Of a stretch of 64,000 nucleotides of DNA, positions 45,585-54,173 are shown piece by piece. The translations under genes and the position numbers were made by a program. Position 1 is the first letter of the stretch, and each line of letters starts with the position of its first letter. The stretch is from Streptomyces sp. NBC_00091 (lineage in GTDB: Bacteria; Actinomycetota; Actinomycetes; Streptomycetales; Streptomycetaceae), in contig NZ_JAPEMA010000003.1 in assembly GCF_026343185.1 (NCBI RefSeq), positions 434,001 through 498,000 of the forward strand. The letters are read 5' to 3'. The notes under the pieces are model-generated. The model was not told the DNA's origin. It was given only the letters and a program-made list of their open reading frames with translations, and did no database searches.

Positions 45585-45844
45585 CCACCCCCGCCGGCCC
45601 CCACGGAGCCCACGCAACCACCCCTGAGCTGCATAGTTGCTGGCCAGAGGCGGGAACGAGGGGGCCTCCAGGGCCATCTGGGGGACAGAAGAGCAGGCCT
45701 GGAGGAGTCGCTTAATGGACAGCGAACGGCTGAAAACAGACCATCGAGTTGGCTCAGCCACCCCCACAACCCCTACTCACAGGGGCTGAAGGGGCCGGAT
45801 CCGGACCGTTCCGAACCTCCACAGCACGGAAGAGGCGGCCACTA

Positions 45845-45864
45845 CAAACCGCTTTAGCGGTTTG
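45845..45864. promoter_or_regulatory. Palindrome CAAACCGCT-TT-AGCGGTTTG
   Basis: Perfect 9-bp arms with a 2-nt spacer, sharing the CGGTTTG core with the ARE-like boxes here. It stands alone, about 360 bp from the SARP and 780 bp from the AfsA-like gene, so its target is unclear; it could mark a transcript start not otherwise visible. Confidence 0.55.
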
Positions 45865-46570
45865 CTCAGTGCCATTCACGCTAGGCCGACGATGGAGCGG
45901 CGCCGGAGCTCCGCTGGAGCAGCGCTCAAGGTAGCGGACAGCCGCTGCGGCCGCCGCGGTGGCGCCGGGGGGCGTTCGGGCCACCCCCCAGTCGGGACAA
46001 GGCCGTCTCCCCGGCCGGGCGGCCTGTCGGGGGCGGGCCGATCCCCGGCGGACCGCTGGCCGACACCTCGGCGGGAAGGCACCGCACCACCCTGCGGCGG
46101 GGCCCTGAAATCACCATCAGAATTCACTTGCGCAAACCGTTAAGACGGCCCGAGGGATCGTTGACGGGGTGCGCGCGTCCTGCCGCCGCCCCGTGCCGTC
46201 GCCCTCACCGCCCGGCGCCGGCCGGCCGGCGCCGTCGACCACCTTGTACTGCACAAGCCGCTCCGGAAGGGTGTCGTGCGGCTCGGCGCCGCCCCCTCCC
46301 CCGGACGGTGGGACGAAGAGCGGCCCACGATGATCAACGACCGGCCGACCCCTCAACACGCAAAGCAAGCCTCCTGGTGTGAATCGGCCATTTTTCCCCT
46401 CGTCGCCTTCGCCCGCCGGGCTAAAGAGTCACCTGCGGCCCGGTTCGCATGCCTAAGGTCGGATGGCGCAGACCCGACTCCGGTGGACCTGCAAGGCCCC
46501 CCGGAGGAGCGTGGCCGGAATGGACTCCTCCGAATTTTTCGGAATCCAGGGTCGGGCTCCCTCTGGATAA

Positions 46571-46595
46571 AAAACCGGTTGGTATATATTTTTCT
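46571..46595 (+). promoter_or_regulatory. Promoter with ARE-like box before the AfsA-like gene
   Basis: An A/T-rich patch in GC-rich DNA: AACCGGTT palindrome at 46573-46580 and TATATT at 46585-46590 as a likely -10, about 50 bp before ATG 46640. The complement reads ATACCAACCGGTTTTTT, close to ARE sequences. A receptor bound here would cover the -10, giving the usual feedback on the signal-synthesis gene. Confidence 0.55.
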
Positions 46596-46639
46596 CGCAA
46601 GTCACACCTGTAACTCGCCAGCGCTGCCTAGGGGGAACA

Positions 46640-47638
46640 ATGAGCGCGAGCACGTTTCATGTCGAGCGCACAGCGATCTACGACCCGGCATGGCGTGCCG
46701 CGGCTCCACCACTCGAGCAGCGCGGCTACGGCTTCCCGTCACTCACGTCCACCGTTCCGAAGGAACTGGTCCACCGCGCGGCTGTCGCGGAGGTACTGCT
46801 CACGGACTGGCAGCGCACGGGCGAGACCCGTTTCGCCGTCAGCGCGCAGTGGCCTCGCAGCCACAGCTTCTTCACCCCGGTCGCGGGCGGCTACTACGAC
46901 CCGCTCATCTGCACGGAAACGATCCGCCAGATCGGCAGCCTCCTGGCGCACGCCGAGTTCGGCGTCCCCTTCGGCCACCAGTTCCTGTGGTGGGACGCCG
47001 GCCTCAGCATCGAGCCGGAGCACCTCCGGGTCGATCAGACGCCGGCCGCCCTCGACATCGACGTCACGTGCCTGGAGATCAAGCGACGGGCCGGCGGCCT
47101 GGCCTGGCTCCGCTACGAAGCCGTCGTCCATCGGGGCGGACACCGCGTGGCGACCGGGCGGATGTCGTACGCCTGCATCAGCCCGGCCGTATACCGGCGA
47201 GTGCGCCCCGCGCACACGCTGGCGGCCGACTACAGCCCGCTGCCGCTGACGGCTCCCGCGGCGCCGCAGAGCGTGGGGCGGCTGTCGCCGACCGACGTGG
47301 TCCTCTCCCCCCTCAGCGAGCCGAACCGCTGGCAGCTGCGGGTCGACACCAACCACGCCGCGCTGTTCGACCACCCGGTCGACCACGTACCGGGAATGCT
47401 CCTCCTCGAGGCCGCCCGCCAGGCCTCGGCAGCCGCGCTGGGGCGCTCCTCCTTCCTGCCGCTCAGCATCACCGCCGACTTCAAGCGGTACGCCGAACTG
47501 GACATGCCCTGCATGATCGAGGCCGAGCGCCTGTACCCGGACGCTCCCGAGGCGCAGGACGCCGTCCACGTGACGGGCCACCAGGACGGCGAGCTCGTCT
47601 TCAGCAGCACCGTGACGGCGGCCTCCTACACCGGCTGA
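46640..47638 (+). CDS. AfsA-family gamma-butyrolactone biosynthesis protein
   Basis: A 332-residue protein with two AfsA hotdog repeats. The first has FAVSAQWPRSHSFFTP, GYYDPLICTETIRQIG; the second HAALFDHPVDHVPGMLLLEAARQAS, the family signature. AfsA joins an 8-methyl-3-oxoacyl thioester to dihydroxyacetone phosphate, the committed step to GBL signals. ATG 46640 follows AGGGGGAAC. It is followed convergently by a reductase-like gene and then by a receptor gene, the standard signalling set. Confidence 0.93.
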   Translation: MSASTFHVERTAIYDPAWRAAAPPLEQRGYGFPSLTSTVPKELVHRAAVAEVLLTDWQRTGETRFAVSAQWPRSHSFFTPVAGGYYDPLICTETIRQIGSLLAHAEFGVPFGHQFLWWDAGLSIEPEHLRVDQTPAALDIDVTCLEIKRRAGGLAWLRYEAVVHRGGHRVATGRMSYACISPAVYRRVRPAHTLAADYSPLPLTAPAAPQSVGRLSPTDVVLSPLSEPNRWQLRVDTNHAALFDHPVDHVPGMLLLEAARQASAAALGRSSFLPLSITADFKRYAELDMPCMIEAERLYPDAPEAQDAVHVTGHQDGELVFSSTVTAASYTG

Positions 47639-47652
47639 CCGACGCAGCGGCC

Positions 47653-48501
47653 TCAGTGCGCCATGAAGGCCGCGAGGTGGTCCTCCGCCCACGCCCGGAA
47701 CGGACGCGCCGGCCTCCCCAGGGCCTCCTCCACCGTGTTCTCCACCCCGGCCTTGGCCCCGCAGCGCTGCCGCTCGGCGCTGCGCAGGAGTGCCTCGACC
47801 AGGGGTGCCGGGTAGCGCGCGCTCCACAGGTCACGGGCCTGCCCCGGGTCCAGCTCCTCGAAGCTCAGCGGACGGCCCAGCAGCTCGGAGAGCCGGGCGG
47901 TCTGCTCGGCCGCGGTGAGGGCCTCCGGCCCGGTCAGCGTGTACGCGCGGCCGCTGTGCCCGGGCTCGGTCAGCGCACTCACCGCCACGTCCGCGATGTC
48001 CCCGGGATCGACGCAGGAGTTCGCCGACGTCCCGTACAGGGCCCGCACGACCCCCTCCTCGCGGACGGACTCCGCCCAGGACAGGGTGTTGGACATGAAG
48101 GAACGAGGACGCAGCAGGGTCCACTCCATCCCGGAGCCGCGCAGGAGGTCCTCGTTCCCCCGCTGCCACCGGGTGATCAGGTCATCGGCCCGGGCGTCCT
48201 CGACGGCGGCGGCCGAGACCTTCACGACATGCCGGACCCCGGCCGCCCGCGCCGCCCGGAGGAACCGCGCGTCGTCGTCGCGGCCGACCCGGCTGGTCAC
48301 CAGGAACACGCCGGCCACGCCGGCCAGTGCGCGGGCCAGCGACCGGGCGTCGTCGTAGTCCCCCCGGACGATCTCGGCCGATTCCGCCGCGCCGGCGACA
48401 CGTTCCGGTTTCCGGGCCATGACCCGGACCGGCAGGTCGCCGGAGAGCCGCCGCAGCACCTCCCGGCCGACCGTCCCGGTGGCCCCCGTCACGAGCAACA
48501 T
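47653..48501 (-). CDS. NmrA-like NAD(P)-binding protein
   Basis: A 282-residue atypical SDR. It opens MLLVTGATGTVGREVLRRL (glycine motif) and has IVRGDYDDARSLARALAGVAGVFLVT and FMSNTLSWAESV as in NmrA/quinone-oxidoreductase-2 relatives. It is convergent with the AfsA-like gene (14-bp gap) and divergent from the receptor gene. It could be the reductase of GBL biosynthesis, but NmrA relatives are diverse; a second one is at 52435-53274. Confidence 0.85.
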   Translation of the reverse strand: MLLVTGATGTVGREVLRRLSGDLPVRVMARKPERVAGAAESAEIVRGDYDDARSLARALAGVAGVFLVTSRVGRDDDARFLRAARAAGVRHVVKVSAAAVEDARADDLITRWQRGNEDLLRGSGMEWTLLRPRSFMSNTLSWAESVREEGVVRALYGTSANSCVDPGDIADVAVSALTEPGHSGRAYTLTGPEALTAAEQTARLSELLGRPLSFEELDPGQARDLWSARYPAPLVEALLRSAERQRCGAKAGVENTVEEALGRPARPFRAWAEDHLAAFMAH

Positions 48502-48571
48502 CTTCCGTCCTCCTTGGTCACTGTTCGGCCGCTCACACCCGAAAGGGTTGGCGTAGCGGTTACCCGCTGTA

Positions 48572-48609
48572 AGATACGTACGGGACGGACGGTTTGCCCA
48601 TAACCGTCC
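48572..48609. promoter_or_regulatory. Overlapping ARE-like sites between the NmrA-like and receptor genes
   Basis: AGATACGTACGGGACGGACGGTTTGCC (48572-48598) has the ARE layout (AnATACnnAC..CGGTTT). Overlapping it is a perfect inverted repeat GGACGGTT-tgcccat-AACCGTCC (48587-48609), 8-bp arms with a 7-nt spacer as in the SARP B operator. It lies 35-73 bp upstream of the receptor start and 70-108 bp from the NmrA-like start, so receptor autorepression of both is likely. Confidence 0.72.
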
Positions 48610-48644
48610 GACGGTCCGAGAATCCTGTGGAGGAAGGGGGCAGC

Positions 48645-49316
48645 ATGGCCGAGCAAGTCCGAGCCATCCGCACGCGCCAGGCGATCCTGTCCGCGGCAGC
48701 CAAGATCTTTGAGGAGCAGGGCTATCAAGCAGCCACGATCTCCCAGATCCTCACCGCGGCCGGGGTGACCAAGGGAGCCCTGTACTTCCACTTCCAGTCG
48801 AAGGAAGACCTGGCCCAGGGGGTGCTCGCGGAGCAGGACCAGCAGATCACCGTTCCTCCGCGTGTCAGCAAGGTGCAGCAAGTCGTGGACGTGACGGTGC
48901 TGCACGCCTACCGGCTGCAGACGGATCCCATGGTGCGCGCCGGCGTACGGCTGTCCATGGACCAGCTGGCACAGGGCCTCGACCGCAGCGGCCCCTTCGT
49001 GCGCTGGGCAGAGGTCCTCACCGACCTCTTCGAGACGGCGCAGTCCCAGGGCGAGCTACTGCCCCACGTCGTACCGGCCGAGACGGCCGAGGTCATCGTG
49101 GGTGCGTTCGCCGGCGTCCAGTCCATGTCCCAGGCCATCTGCGACTACCGCGACCTGCCGGCCAGGGTGGCCGCTCTGATGCGTCACCTGCTGCCGAGCG
49201 TCGTGCTCCCCTCGCTCCTCACCTCCCTCCACCTCGGCGAGAACCGGGGAGCCGAGGTCTACGCGGAGGCCTTCATGGCGGCGCGGGCGCGCCAGGCCGC
49301 AGAAGCGGCCGGCTGA
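48645..49316 (+). CDS. Gamma-butyrolactone receptor-like TetR regulator (ArpA family)
   Basis: A 223-residue ArpA/ScbR-type repressor. HTH about 8-55 (TRQAILSAAAKIFEEQGYQAATISQILTAAG then TKGALYFHFQSKEDLAQGV), the strongest family signature of the four here. The conserved ligand-domain region includes VRAGVRLSMDQLAQGLDR. ATG 48645 follows AGGAAGGGGG. Position by the AfsA-like gene and its own ARE-like promoter makes it the best candidate for the genuine GBL receptor. Confidence 0.93.
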   Translation: MAEQVRAIRTRQAILSAAAKIFEEQGYQAATISQILTAAGVTKGALYFHFQSKEDLAQGVLAEQDQQITVPPRVSKVQQVVDVTVLHAYRLQTDPMVRAGVRLSMDQLAQGLDRSGPFVRWAEVLTDLFETAQSQGELLPHVVPAETAEVIVGAFAGVQSMSQAICDYRDLPARVAALMRHLLPSVVLPSLLTSLHLGENRGAEVYAEAFMAARARQAAEAAG

Positions 49317-50815
49317 GCCACCGGGAGTGCCCGGTCCCCGGGACCCGCCGTCCCGGGCACTCCCGCACCGAAGTACCGCGACAGGGCGTCGGCCAGCGTG
49401 CCGCCGCCCGGCGACCAGGCGATGTAGCCGTCGGGCCGTAGCAGCAGTGCCTCGTACGGCATGCCGGACCCGGGCGCCTCCGCCACGTGCACCGTGCGCG
49501 GGATCCCCGACCAGGGCCGCGCTTCCTCCTCGTACGGGCCACCCCGCTCCCCGAGGAGCAACAGCGGACGGCCCTCCAGCAGCAGCGTGATCACATCGGT
49601 CTCGCCCTCCCGCGTGGTGAGCCGCTCGTTCGGCAGGAACCGGCCTTCCCTCGGGGAGGGGCGGTCCGTGTACGCGGGCAGGACCGTCCCCTGTGCGCTG
49701 ATCATGTCGCTGAGCCGGCCCGTTTCCCGGTCCGACGCCAGCAGCCCGGTGAACACCGCGCGCAGCGCGTCGACATCGTCCCCCTGCCGCATCAGCGCCA
49801 GCTGCGCCCGCGTGTTGTCGATGACCCCCTGGGCCGCGGGGCGGCGTTCCAGGTCGTACGTGTCGAGCAGCCGCGCACCCGCCGCGCCGCGTACCGCGAG
49901 CGCCAGCTTCCAGCTGAGGTTGAGGGCGTCCAGCACCCCGGTGCTCAGGCCCTGCCCGCCGATGGGGAAGTGCAGGTGCGCCGCGTCCCCCACGAGGAAG
50001 GCCCGTCCCGCGCGGAAGGTCCGGGCGAGCCGCGTGAAGTCACTGAACCTGCTGACCCAGCGCGCGCCCGCCATCGCGATGTCCCGTCCGGCGATGCGGG
50101 AGACCTCGCGGCACAACTCCTGCGGCGTCGGCGGCAGCTCTCGGCCCTCGTACGCGCCCGTGCAGTCCAGCGTCCGGATGTGCGTCTCGCCGCCGGGCGT
50201 GCGCTTGGAGACGATCCAGCCGCGCGGGGTGCGCAGCCAGCCCGGCTCCAGGGCTCCGGGATCCTCCAGCCGGGCCAGCCCCACCAGGGCGGAGACCGTG
50301 GCCGGGGCGGTGTCGGAGCCGATGCCCAGCCGTTCGCGGACCGAGCTGCGAGCCCCGTCCGCGCCGACGAGGTACAGGGCGCGGCAGACCGCCGGCCCAT
50401 CCGGCCCCTCGACGTCGAGCCGCATCCCGTCCGGCTCCTCGACGATCCCGGTCACCCGGTGTCCGCGCAGCACGCGGGCGCCCGCCGCCCGGGCCCGCGT
50501 CTCGAACAGCCTCTCCAGCTCCGCCTGCGGGCACTTGAGGATCGGCTCCGGCTCGGTCTCGGGCGCGGTGATGACCAGCCCGTGGATCCCGGCGAAGTGG
50601 AAGGCGCCCGAGGCCCCGCGCGAGGTGCCTTCGGGCAGGTGCCCGCGCCTGGCGAGGCACTGCACCGCCCTGGCGTGCAGTGTGGTCGCCTTCGGCCGCT
50701 CGGAGATCTCCGCCCGCGCTTCCAGGACAATGGTGTCGACCCCGTACCCGGCCAGCTCGGCCGCGACCAGCATGCCGACCGGTCCCCCGCCGATCACTGC
50801 CACCTGTGCCTGCAA
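49259..50815 (-). CDS. FAD-dependent monooxygenase
   Basis: A 518-residue class A flavoprotein hydroxylase: GGGPVGMLVAAELAGYG, VGADGARSSVRERLG and GDAAHLHFPIGGQGLSTG. TTG 50815 is chosen because GAGGGGAAC precedes it and it puts the glycine motif at the usual place; a GTG at 50857 is a weaker alternative. Its 3' end overlaps the receptor gene by 58 bp (convergent), so the two mRNAs are complementary there. It is the third oxygenase of the locus and lies away from the PKS core; an ARE-like stretch upstream (50844-50870) may put it under the receptor. Confidence 0.9.
   Translation of the reverse strand: MQAQVAVIGGGPVGMLVAAELAGYGVDTIVLEARAEISERPKATTLHARAVQCLARRGHLPEGTSRGASGAFHFAGIHGLVITAPETEPEPILKCPQAELERLFETRARAAGARVLRGHRVTGIVEEPDGMRLDVEGPDGPAVCRALYLVGADGARSSVRERLGIGSDTAPATVSALVGLARLEDPGALEPGWLRTPRGWIVSKRTPGGETHIRTLDCTGAYEGRELPPTPQELCREVSRIAGRDIAMAGARWVSRFSDFTRLARTFRAGRAFLVGDAAHLHFPIGGQGLSTGVLDALNLSWKLALAVRGAAGARLLDTYDLERRPAAQGVIDNTRAQLALMRQGDDVDALRAVFTGLLASDRETGRLSDMISAQGTVLPAYTDRPSPREGRFLPNERLTTREGETDVITLLLEGRPLLLLGERGGPYEEEARPWSGIPRTVHVAEAPGSGMPYEALLLRPDGYIAWSPGGGTLADALSRYFGAGVPGTAGPGDRALPVAQPAASAAWRARAAMKASA
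49322..49365 (+). terminator. Hairpin after the receptor gene, inside the convergent monooxygenase gene
   Basis: A 13-bp stem CGGGAGTGCCCGG / CCGGGCACTCCCG with an 18-nt loop that itself contains CCCCGGG, starting 5 nt after the receptor stop. It lies in the coding DNA of the last 35 codons of the opposite-strand monooxygenase, so the terminator and that protein end share the same bases. Confidence 0.65.
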
Positions 50816-50843
50816 AGTGTTCCCCTCCCCCTGGGCTGCGGCA

Positions 50844-50870
50844 AAAATATACCGCACGTCCCGTTCTTTT
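50844..50870 (-). promoter_or_regulatory. Possible ARE-like promoter of the monooxygenase gene
   Basis: AAAATATACCGCACGTCCCGTTCTTTT lies in the 85-bp gap between the monooxygenase (minus) and GNAT (+) genes. It resembles AnATACnnnAC..CGTTnTTT and is the only A/T-rich patch there. Evidence is sequence resemblance only. Confidence 0.45.
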
Positions 50871-50900
50871 CAATGGTTCTGGACGGACTAGGCTTCGCCC

Positions 50901-51374
50901 ATGATCAGCTCATCACTCCGCCTGGTGCCGGTGACCCCGGCCAACTTCGAAGCGGTGTGCGCCGTACGGGTCCGCCCGGATCAGGAGCACCTCGTCGAGG
51001 CCGTCACGACGTCGCTGGCCGAGGCCTACGTCCACGGGGCGACCGCCTGGCCCCGCGCCATCGTCGACGGCGACGAGATCGTCGGCTTCGTCATGGCCTT
51101 CCTCGACATCGTCTGGGACCCCTCGAAGGACCCGGAGCACCGCCGCTCCGGCCTGTGGCGCCTGAACATCGCCGCCGGCCGCCAGGGCAAGGGCTACGGC
51201 CGCTTCGCCGTGGAGGCCGTCTCACAGGAGATCCGCCGCCGCGGCGGGACCCGGGCGTACGTCACCTGGCACGCGGGCGACGACAGCCCGGAGCCCTTCT
51301 ACCTGGGCCTCGGCTTCCGCCCCACCGGCGAGCTCAGCGGCGACCAGCCGGTCGCCGTCCTCGAGCTCACCTAA
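50901..51374 (+). CDS. GNAT-family N-acetyltransferase
   Basis: A 157-residue acetyltransferase. The CoA loop is AAGRQGKGYGRFAVEAV at about 92-108 and the C-terminus FYLGLGFRPTGELSGDQPVAVLEL is typical of spermidine/ribosomal-type GNATs. Substrate unknown. Start ATG 50901; the stop overlaps the convergent AraC stop by 4 nt. Confidence 0.87.
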   Translation: MISSSLRLVPVTPANFEAVCAVRVRPDQEHLVEAVTTSLAEAYVHGATAWPRAIVDGDEIVGFVMAFLDIVWDPSKDPEHRRSGLWRLNIAAGRQGKGYGRFAVEAVSQEIRRRGGTRAYVTWHAGDDSPEPFYLGLGFRPTGELSGDQPVAVLELT

Positions 51375-52351
51375 CCGAGCACCACGGTGCCCGGTACGCC
51401 GGGCACCGTCGGCGCCACCCCGTCCCGGAACTGCTGCGGGCTCACCCCCCGGACCCGCTTGAAGGCCGCCGACAGCGCGAACGCGCTGCCGTAGCCCACC
51501 CGGTGGGCCACGCTCGCCACCGTGGCGTCCGGCTCCCGCAGCAGATCGGCGGCCAGGGCGAGCCGCCAGCCCGTCAGGTAGGCGACGGGCGGCTCCCCGA
51601 CGAGCTCCGTGAAGCGCCGGGCCAGCGCGGCCCGCGACACCCCGGCCTTCCGCGCGAGTTCCTCCACGGTCCACCCGTGCGCGGGGTCCTCGTGCAGGAG
51701 CCGCAGCGCCACCCCGACGACCGGGTCGCCCTGGGCCCGGTACCAGGCCGGCGCCCCCGACCCGGGGGCGGCGAGCCAGGCCCGCAGCACCCCGATCAGC
51801 AGCAGGTCGAGCAGCCGGTCCAGCACGATCTCCTGCCCCGGCTCGTCCCGCGCCACCTCCGCGGCCAGCAGCGTGATCAGAGTGGCGTCGGCCGCCCCCA
51901 CCGGGCGCACCAGCACCGTCGGCAGCGCGCCCAGCAGCCGCCGCCCGATCTCGCCCGGCGCCTGGTAGGTGCCGCTCAGCACCACCGCCGAGCCGGCGTC
52001 CTGCTCCGGCGCCCCCCAGGTCCGCACCCCCAGCGCCAGCCGGTCGCTGATGTCCTCCCCCGCCGCCGAACTGCACCGCTGGTCGGGGCCGACCACGACC
52101 CCCACCGGGGTGTCCGGGGCATCGGCGAGCCGGTACGGCGCGGGCCCCCGTACGACGGCCACGTCGCCCGGGCCTATCAGCACCGGCTCACCCTCCTCGG
52201 GCAGCAGCCACGCCGAGCCGCGCGTCATCGTGATCACCGACAGCGGGGCCCGGTCCTCCACCCGCAGCGCCCACGGCGGGTTGAAGACGGACTTCAGCAG
52301 GAAGGCGCCCCGGGCCTTGAGCCCGTCGAGGAGACAAGTCAGCGTGTCCAT
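51371..52351 (-). CDS. AraC-family regulator with cupin N-terminus
   Basis: A 326-residue regulator. The first about 190 residues form a cupin-like domain (ITMTRGSAWLLPEEGEPVLIGPGDVAVVRG) and the last about 100 contain two HTH motifs (VEELARKAGVSRAALARRF; VASVAHRVGYGSAFALSAAFKR). It lies before the NmrA-like gene on the same strand order (its start is 83 bp from that gene's stop) and may control it. It is probably outside the polyketide cluster proper. Confidence 0.9.
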   Translation of the reverse strand: MDTLTCLLDGLKARGAFLLKSVFNPPWALRVEDRAPLSVITMTRGSAWLLPEEGEPVLIGPGDVAVVRGPAPYRLADAPDTPVGVVVGPDQRCSSAAGEDISDRLALGVRTWGAPEQDAGSAVVLSGTYQAPGEIGRRLLGALPTVLVRPVGAADATLITLLAAEVARDEPGQEIVLDRLLDLLLIGVLRAWLAAPGSGAPAWYRAQGDPVVGVALRLLHEDPAHGWTVEELARKAGVSRAALARRFTELVGEPPVAYLTGWRLALAADLLREPDATVASVAHRVGYGSAFALSAAFKRVRGVSPQQFRDGVAPTVPGVPGTVVLG

Positions 52352-52360
52352 GCCCCCATG

Positions 52361-52433
52361 CTCCCCTCCCCCGGACCCTGCTCCCCCGGACCCCGCTCCC
52401 CTCCCCCGGACCCCGCTCCCCTCCTCCGGACCA
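52361..52433. repeat. Short tandem repeat of a 20-bp C-rich unit
   Basis: Unit CTCCCCTCCCCCGGACCCCG at 52361-52380, a shortened 15-nt copy at 52381-52395, a full copy at 52396-52415 and a diverged copy at 52416-52433. It fills the gap between the AraC start and the NmrA-like stop. Likely produced by replication slippage; such a C-run could also slow transcription. Confidence 0.75.
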
Positions 52434-52434
52434 C

Positions 52435-53274
52435 TCAGACGTCCCAGACCCCGCTCGCGGCCACGTCGCGCACGTAGTCGGCGAAGTCACGGGCCGGGCG
52501 CCCCAGCACTTCCTCCACCCCGTGCACCAGATGCGCGTTGCGCCCGTCCGAGATGAGGGTGAACAGCTCGGCGAACTCCTCCGGGAGCCCGTTCTCCCGC
52601 AGCGCCACCCGGTACTCCGCGTCCGTGACGGGGACGTACGCGATCTCGCGCCCGGTCGCCTTCGACAGCTCGGCGGCCACCTCCGCGAAGCCGAGCAGCC
52701 GGGGCCCGGACAGCTCGTAGGTCCGGCCGATGTGCCGGTCGTCGGTGAGCGCGGCCACCACCACGTCGGCGATGTCGTCGGCGTCGACGAAGGCCTCGAC
52801 CGCGTCCCCCACCGGCAGGGCTATCTCCCCGGCCAGCACGGGCTCCAGGAAGAAGCTCTCGTCGAAGTTCTGGTTGAACCAGCTGGCGCGTACGACGGTC
52901 CAGTCGGCCCCGGAGGCCTGGAGCCGGCTCTCGGCGAGCCGGGCGGCCTCTTCCCCGCGCCCGGACAGCAGCACCAGGCGCCGCGCCCCGGCGGCGACGG
53001 CCGCTTCCGAGAAGGCGCCGATCTGCTCGGCGGCCCCCGGAAAGGCCAGGTCGGGGTAGTAGGTCACGTACACCCGGTCCACGTCCTGCAGCGCGGGCCC
53101 CCAGGTGTCGGGCCGGTTCCAGTCGAAGGCCGGCTCGGCGGTGCGCGACCCGATCCGTACCGTGCGGCCCTGGCGGCTCAGCCGCTCGGCGACGCGCCGT
53201 CCCGTCTTGCCGTTGCCCCCGATGACGAGGGTGACCGAGGTGCTCTGCGTCTCGTTCTGCGTGTTCTTCGTCAT
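52435..53274 (-). CDS. NmrA-like NAD(P)-dependent oxidoreductase
   Basis: A 279-residue NmrA/NAD(P)H-quinone oxidoreductase-2-like protein. GGNGKTGRRVAERLSRQG is the cofactor loop; YVTYYPDLAFPGAAEQIGAF and RASWFNQNFDESFFLEPV are family segments. Often such proteins are redox-sensing or quinone-reducing. It is followed by the AraC regulator on the same strand. Confidence 0.87.
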   Translation of the reverse strand: MTKNTQNETQSTSVTLVIGGNGKTGRRVAERLSRQGRTVRIGSRTAEPAFDWNRPDTWGPALQDVDRVYVTYYPDLAFPGAAEQIGAFSEAAVAAGARRLVLLSGRGEEAARLAESRLQASGADWTVVRASWFNQNFDESFFLEPVLAGEIALPVGDAVEAFVDADDIADVVVAALTDDRHIGRTYELSGPRLLGFAEVAAELSKATGREIAYVPVTDAEYRVALRENGLPEEFAELFTLISDGRNAHLVHGVEEVLGRPARDFADYVRDVAASGVWDV

Positions 53275-53342
53275 GACACACAGTCAAGCGCCGCCGTGCG
53301 GTGCGCGACATGGCCGAGACGCTCGGCCGCATACGCGAGCGT

Positions 53343-53546
53343 CTACTTCTGCGCGAGGGCGTGCACGACCAGCGCGTTGGCGTGGCCGTGGCCCATCCCG
53401 TGCTCGGTCTTGAGCCAGGAGACCAGTTCCATGTGCCTGGTCAGCGGGGAGGACCGGATGAGGTCCGTCCATTCCGCGACCGGCCGGCCGTACTTCTTCT
53501 CGATCGAGGGGAAGTAGCTGGCGGGACCCTTCACCGGCTCGCTCAT
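53343..53546 (-). CDS. DUF4287 domain protein
   Basis: A 67-residue protein with the family pattern GPASYFPSIEKKYGRPVAEW and a C-terminus MGHGHANALVVHALA. DUF4287 proteins are small, of unknown biochemical role. ATG 53546 follows AGAAGGAGCG. Located between the NmrA-like and RibD_C-like genes, same strand, possibly in one operon. Confidence 0.85.
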   Translation of the reverse strand: MSEPVKGPASYFPSIEKKYGRPVAEWTDLIRSSPLTRHMELVSWLKTEHGMGHGHANALVVHALAQK

Positions 53547-53609
53547 GTCGGGGCGCTCCTTCTGCGTGATCTGTAGGCGGACGGAAACGATCAGGGCGGT
53601 CAGGGGCGC

Positions 53610-54155
53610 TCAGAGGGCCGGCGCGTACGCGTGCACCTGCGCGCCGCTGCCGCCGAGGACGGTGGTGCCGACCGGCCGCAGGGTCTTCACCGGCGCGTCC
53701 TCGCCGAACAGCCTGCGCCCCTTGCCCTGCACCACCGGCAGGGTCCACAGCCGCAGTTCGTCGAGGAGGTCGTGCTCGAGCAGGGCGTTGACGAGCTGTC
53801 CGCTGCCGTAGACGAGCAGGTCACCGCCGTCGCCCTGCTTGAGCGCGGCGATCTCGGCGGCGAAGTCGCCGCTCAGGAAGGTGGCGTTCCACTCGGGGGT
53901 GTCGAGGGTGGAGCTGACCACGTACTTGGGCATCTCGTTCATCCGCCGGGTACCGGCGTCGGCGCCCTCCGCACGGGCCGTCCAGGCCGGCGCCATGCCT
54001 TCGTAGGTCGCCCGGCCCAGCAGCAGCGCCCCGGCGGCCTCGAGCTGCTCGCCGGCGAACTTCGCCGCCTCGTCGTTCCAGAACGGCATCGACCAGCTCG
54101 GGTCCTCGAAGACCCCGTCGACCGAGACGAAGACGGAGGCGATGATCTTGCGCAT
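53610..54155 (-). CDS. Dihydrofolate reductase-like (RibD_C) family protein
   Basis: A 181-residue protein of the RibD C-terminal reductase fold. RKIIASVFVSVDGVFEDP starts it; LLLGRATYEGMAPAW and LLVYGSGQLVNALLEHDLLDELRLW are diagnostic. ATG 54155 is supported by AGGGGAAAC; a start at 54188 is weaker. It is probably a general reductase. Two operator-like repeats upstream (54174-54233) suggest repression by a regulator not adjacent to it. Confidence 0.88.
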   Translation of the reverse strand: MRKIIASVFVSVDGVFEDPSWSMPFWNDEAAKFAGEQLEAAGALLLGRATYEGMAPAWTARAEGADAGTRRMNEMPKYVVSSTLDTPEWNATFLSGDFAAEIAALKQGDGGDLLVYGSGQLVNALLEHDLLDELRLWTLPVVQGKGRRLFGEDAPVKTLRPVGTTVLGGSGAQVHAYAPAL

Positions 54156-54173
54156 GATGTTTCCCCTGACTAT

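Larger units (their letters stand above)
45505..46639. other. Long regulatory intergenic region between SARP B and the AfsA-like gene
   Basis: About 1.1 kb without a supported gene. Contents: the conserved operator box 45538-45584 next to the SARP, a second palindrome at 45845-45864, GC-rich hairpins around 46211-46237, and the AfsA-like promoter near 46571-46595. Codon-position bias in the open frames is absent, so I leave it as control DNA; a small RNA or short ORF cannot be excluded. Confidence 0.6.

Noticed and set aside
45862..46382. Short open frames in the SARP-AfsA gap
   Set aside because: Arg/Pro-rich, no ribosome sites and overlapping on both strands; treated as control DNA.
52361..52433. 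CRISPR-like repeat
   Set aside because: Tandem 20-bp C-rich units without spacers and no cas genes; simple slippage repeat.
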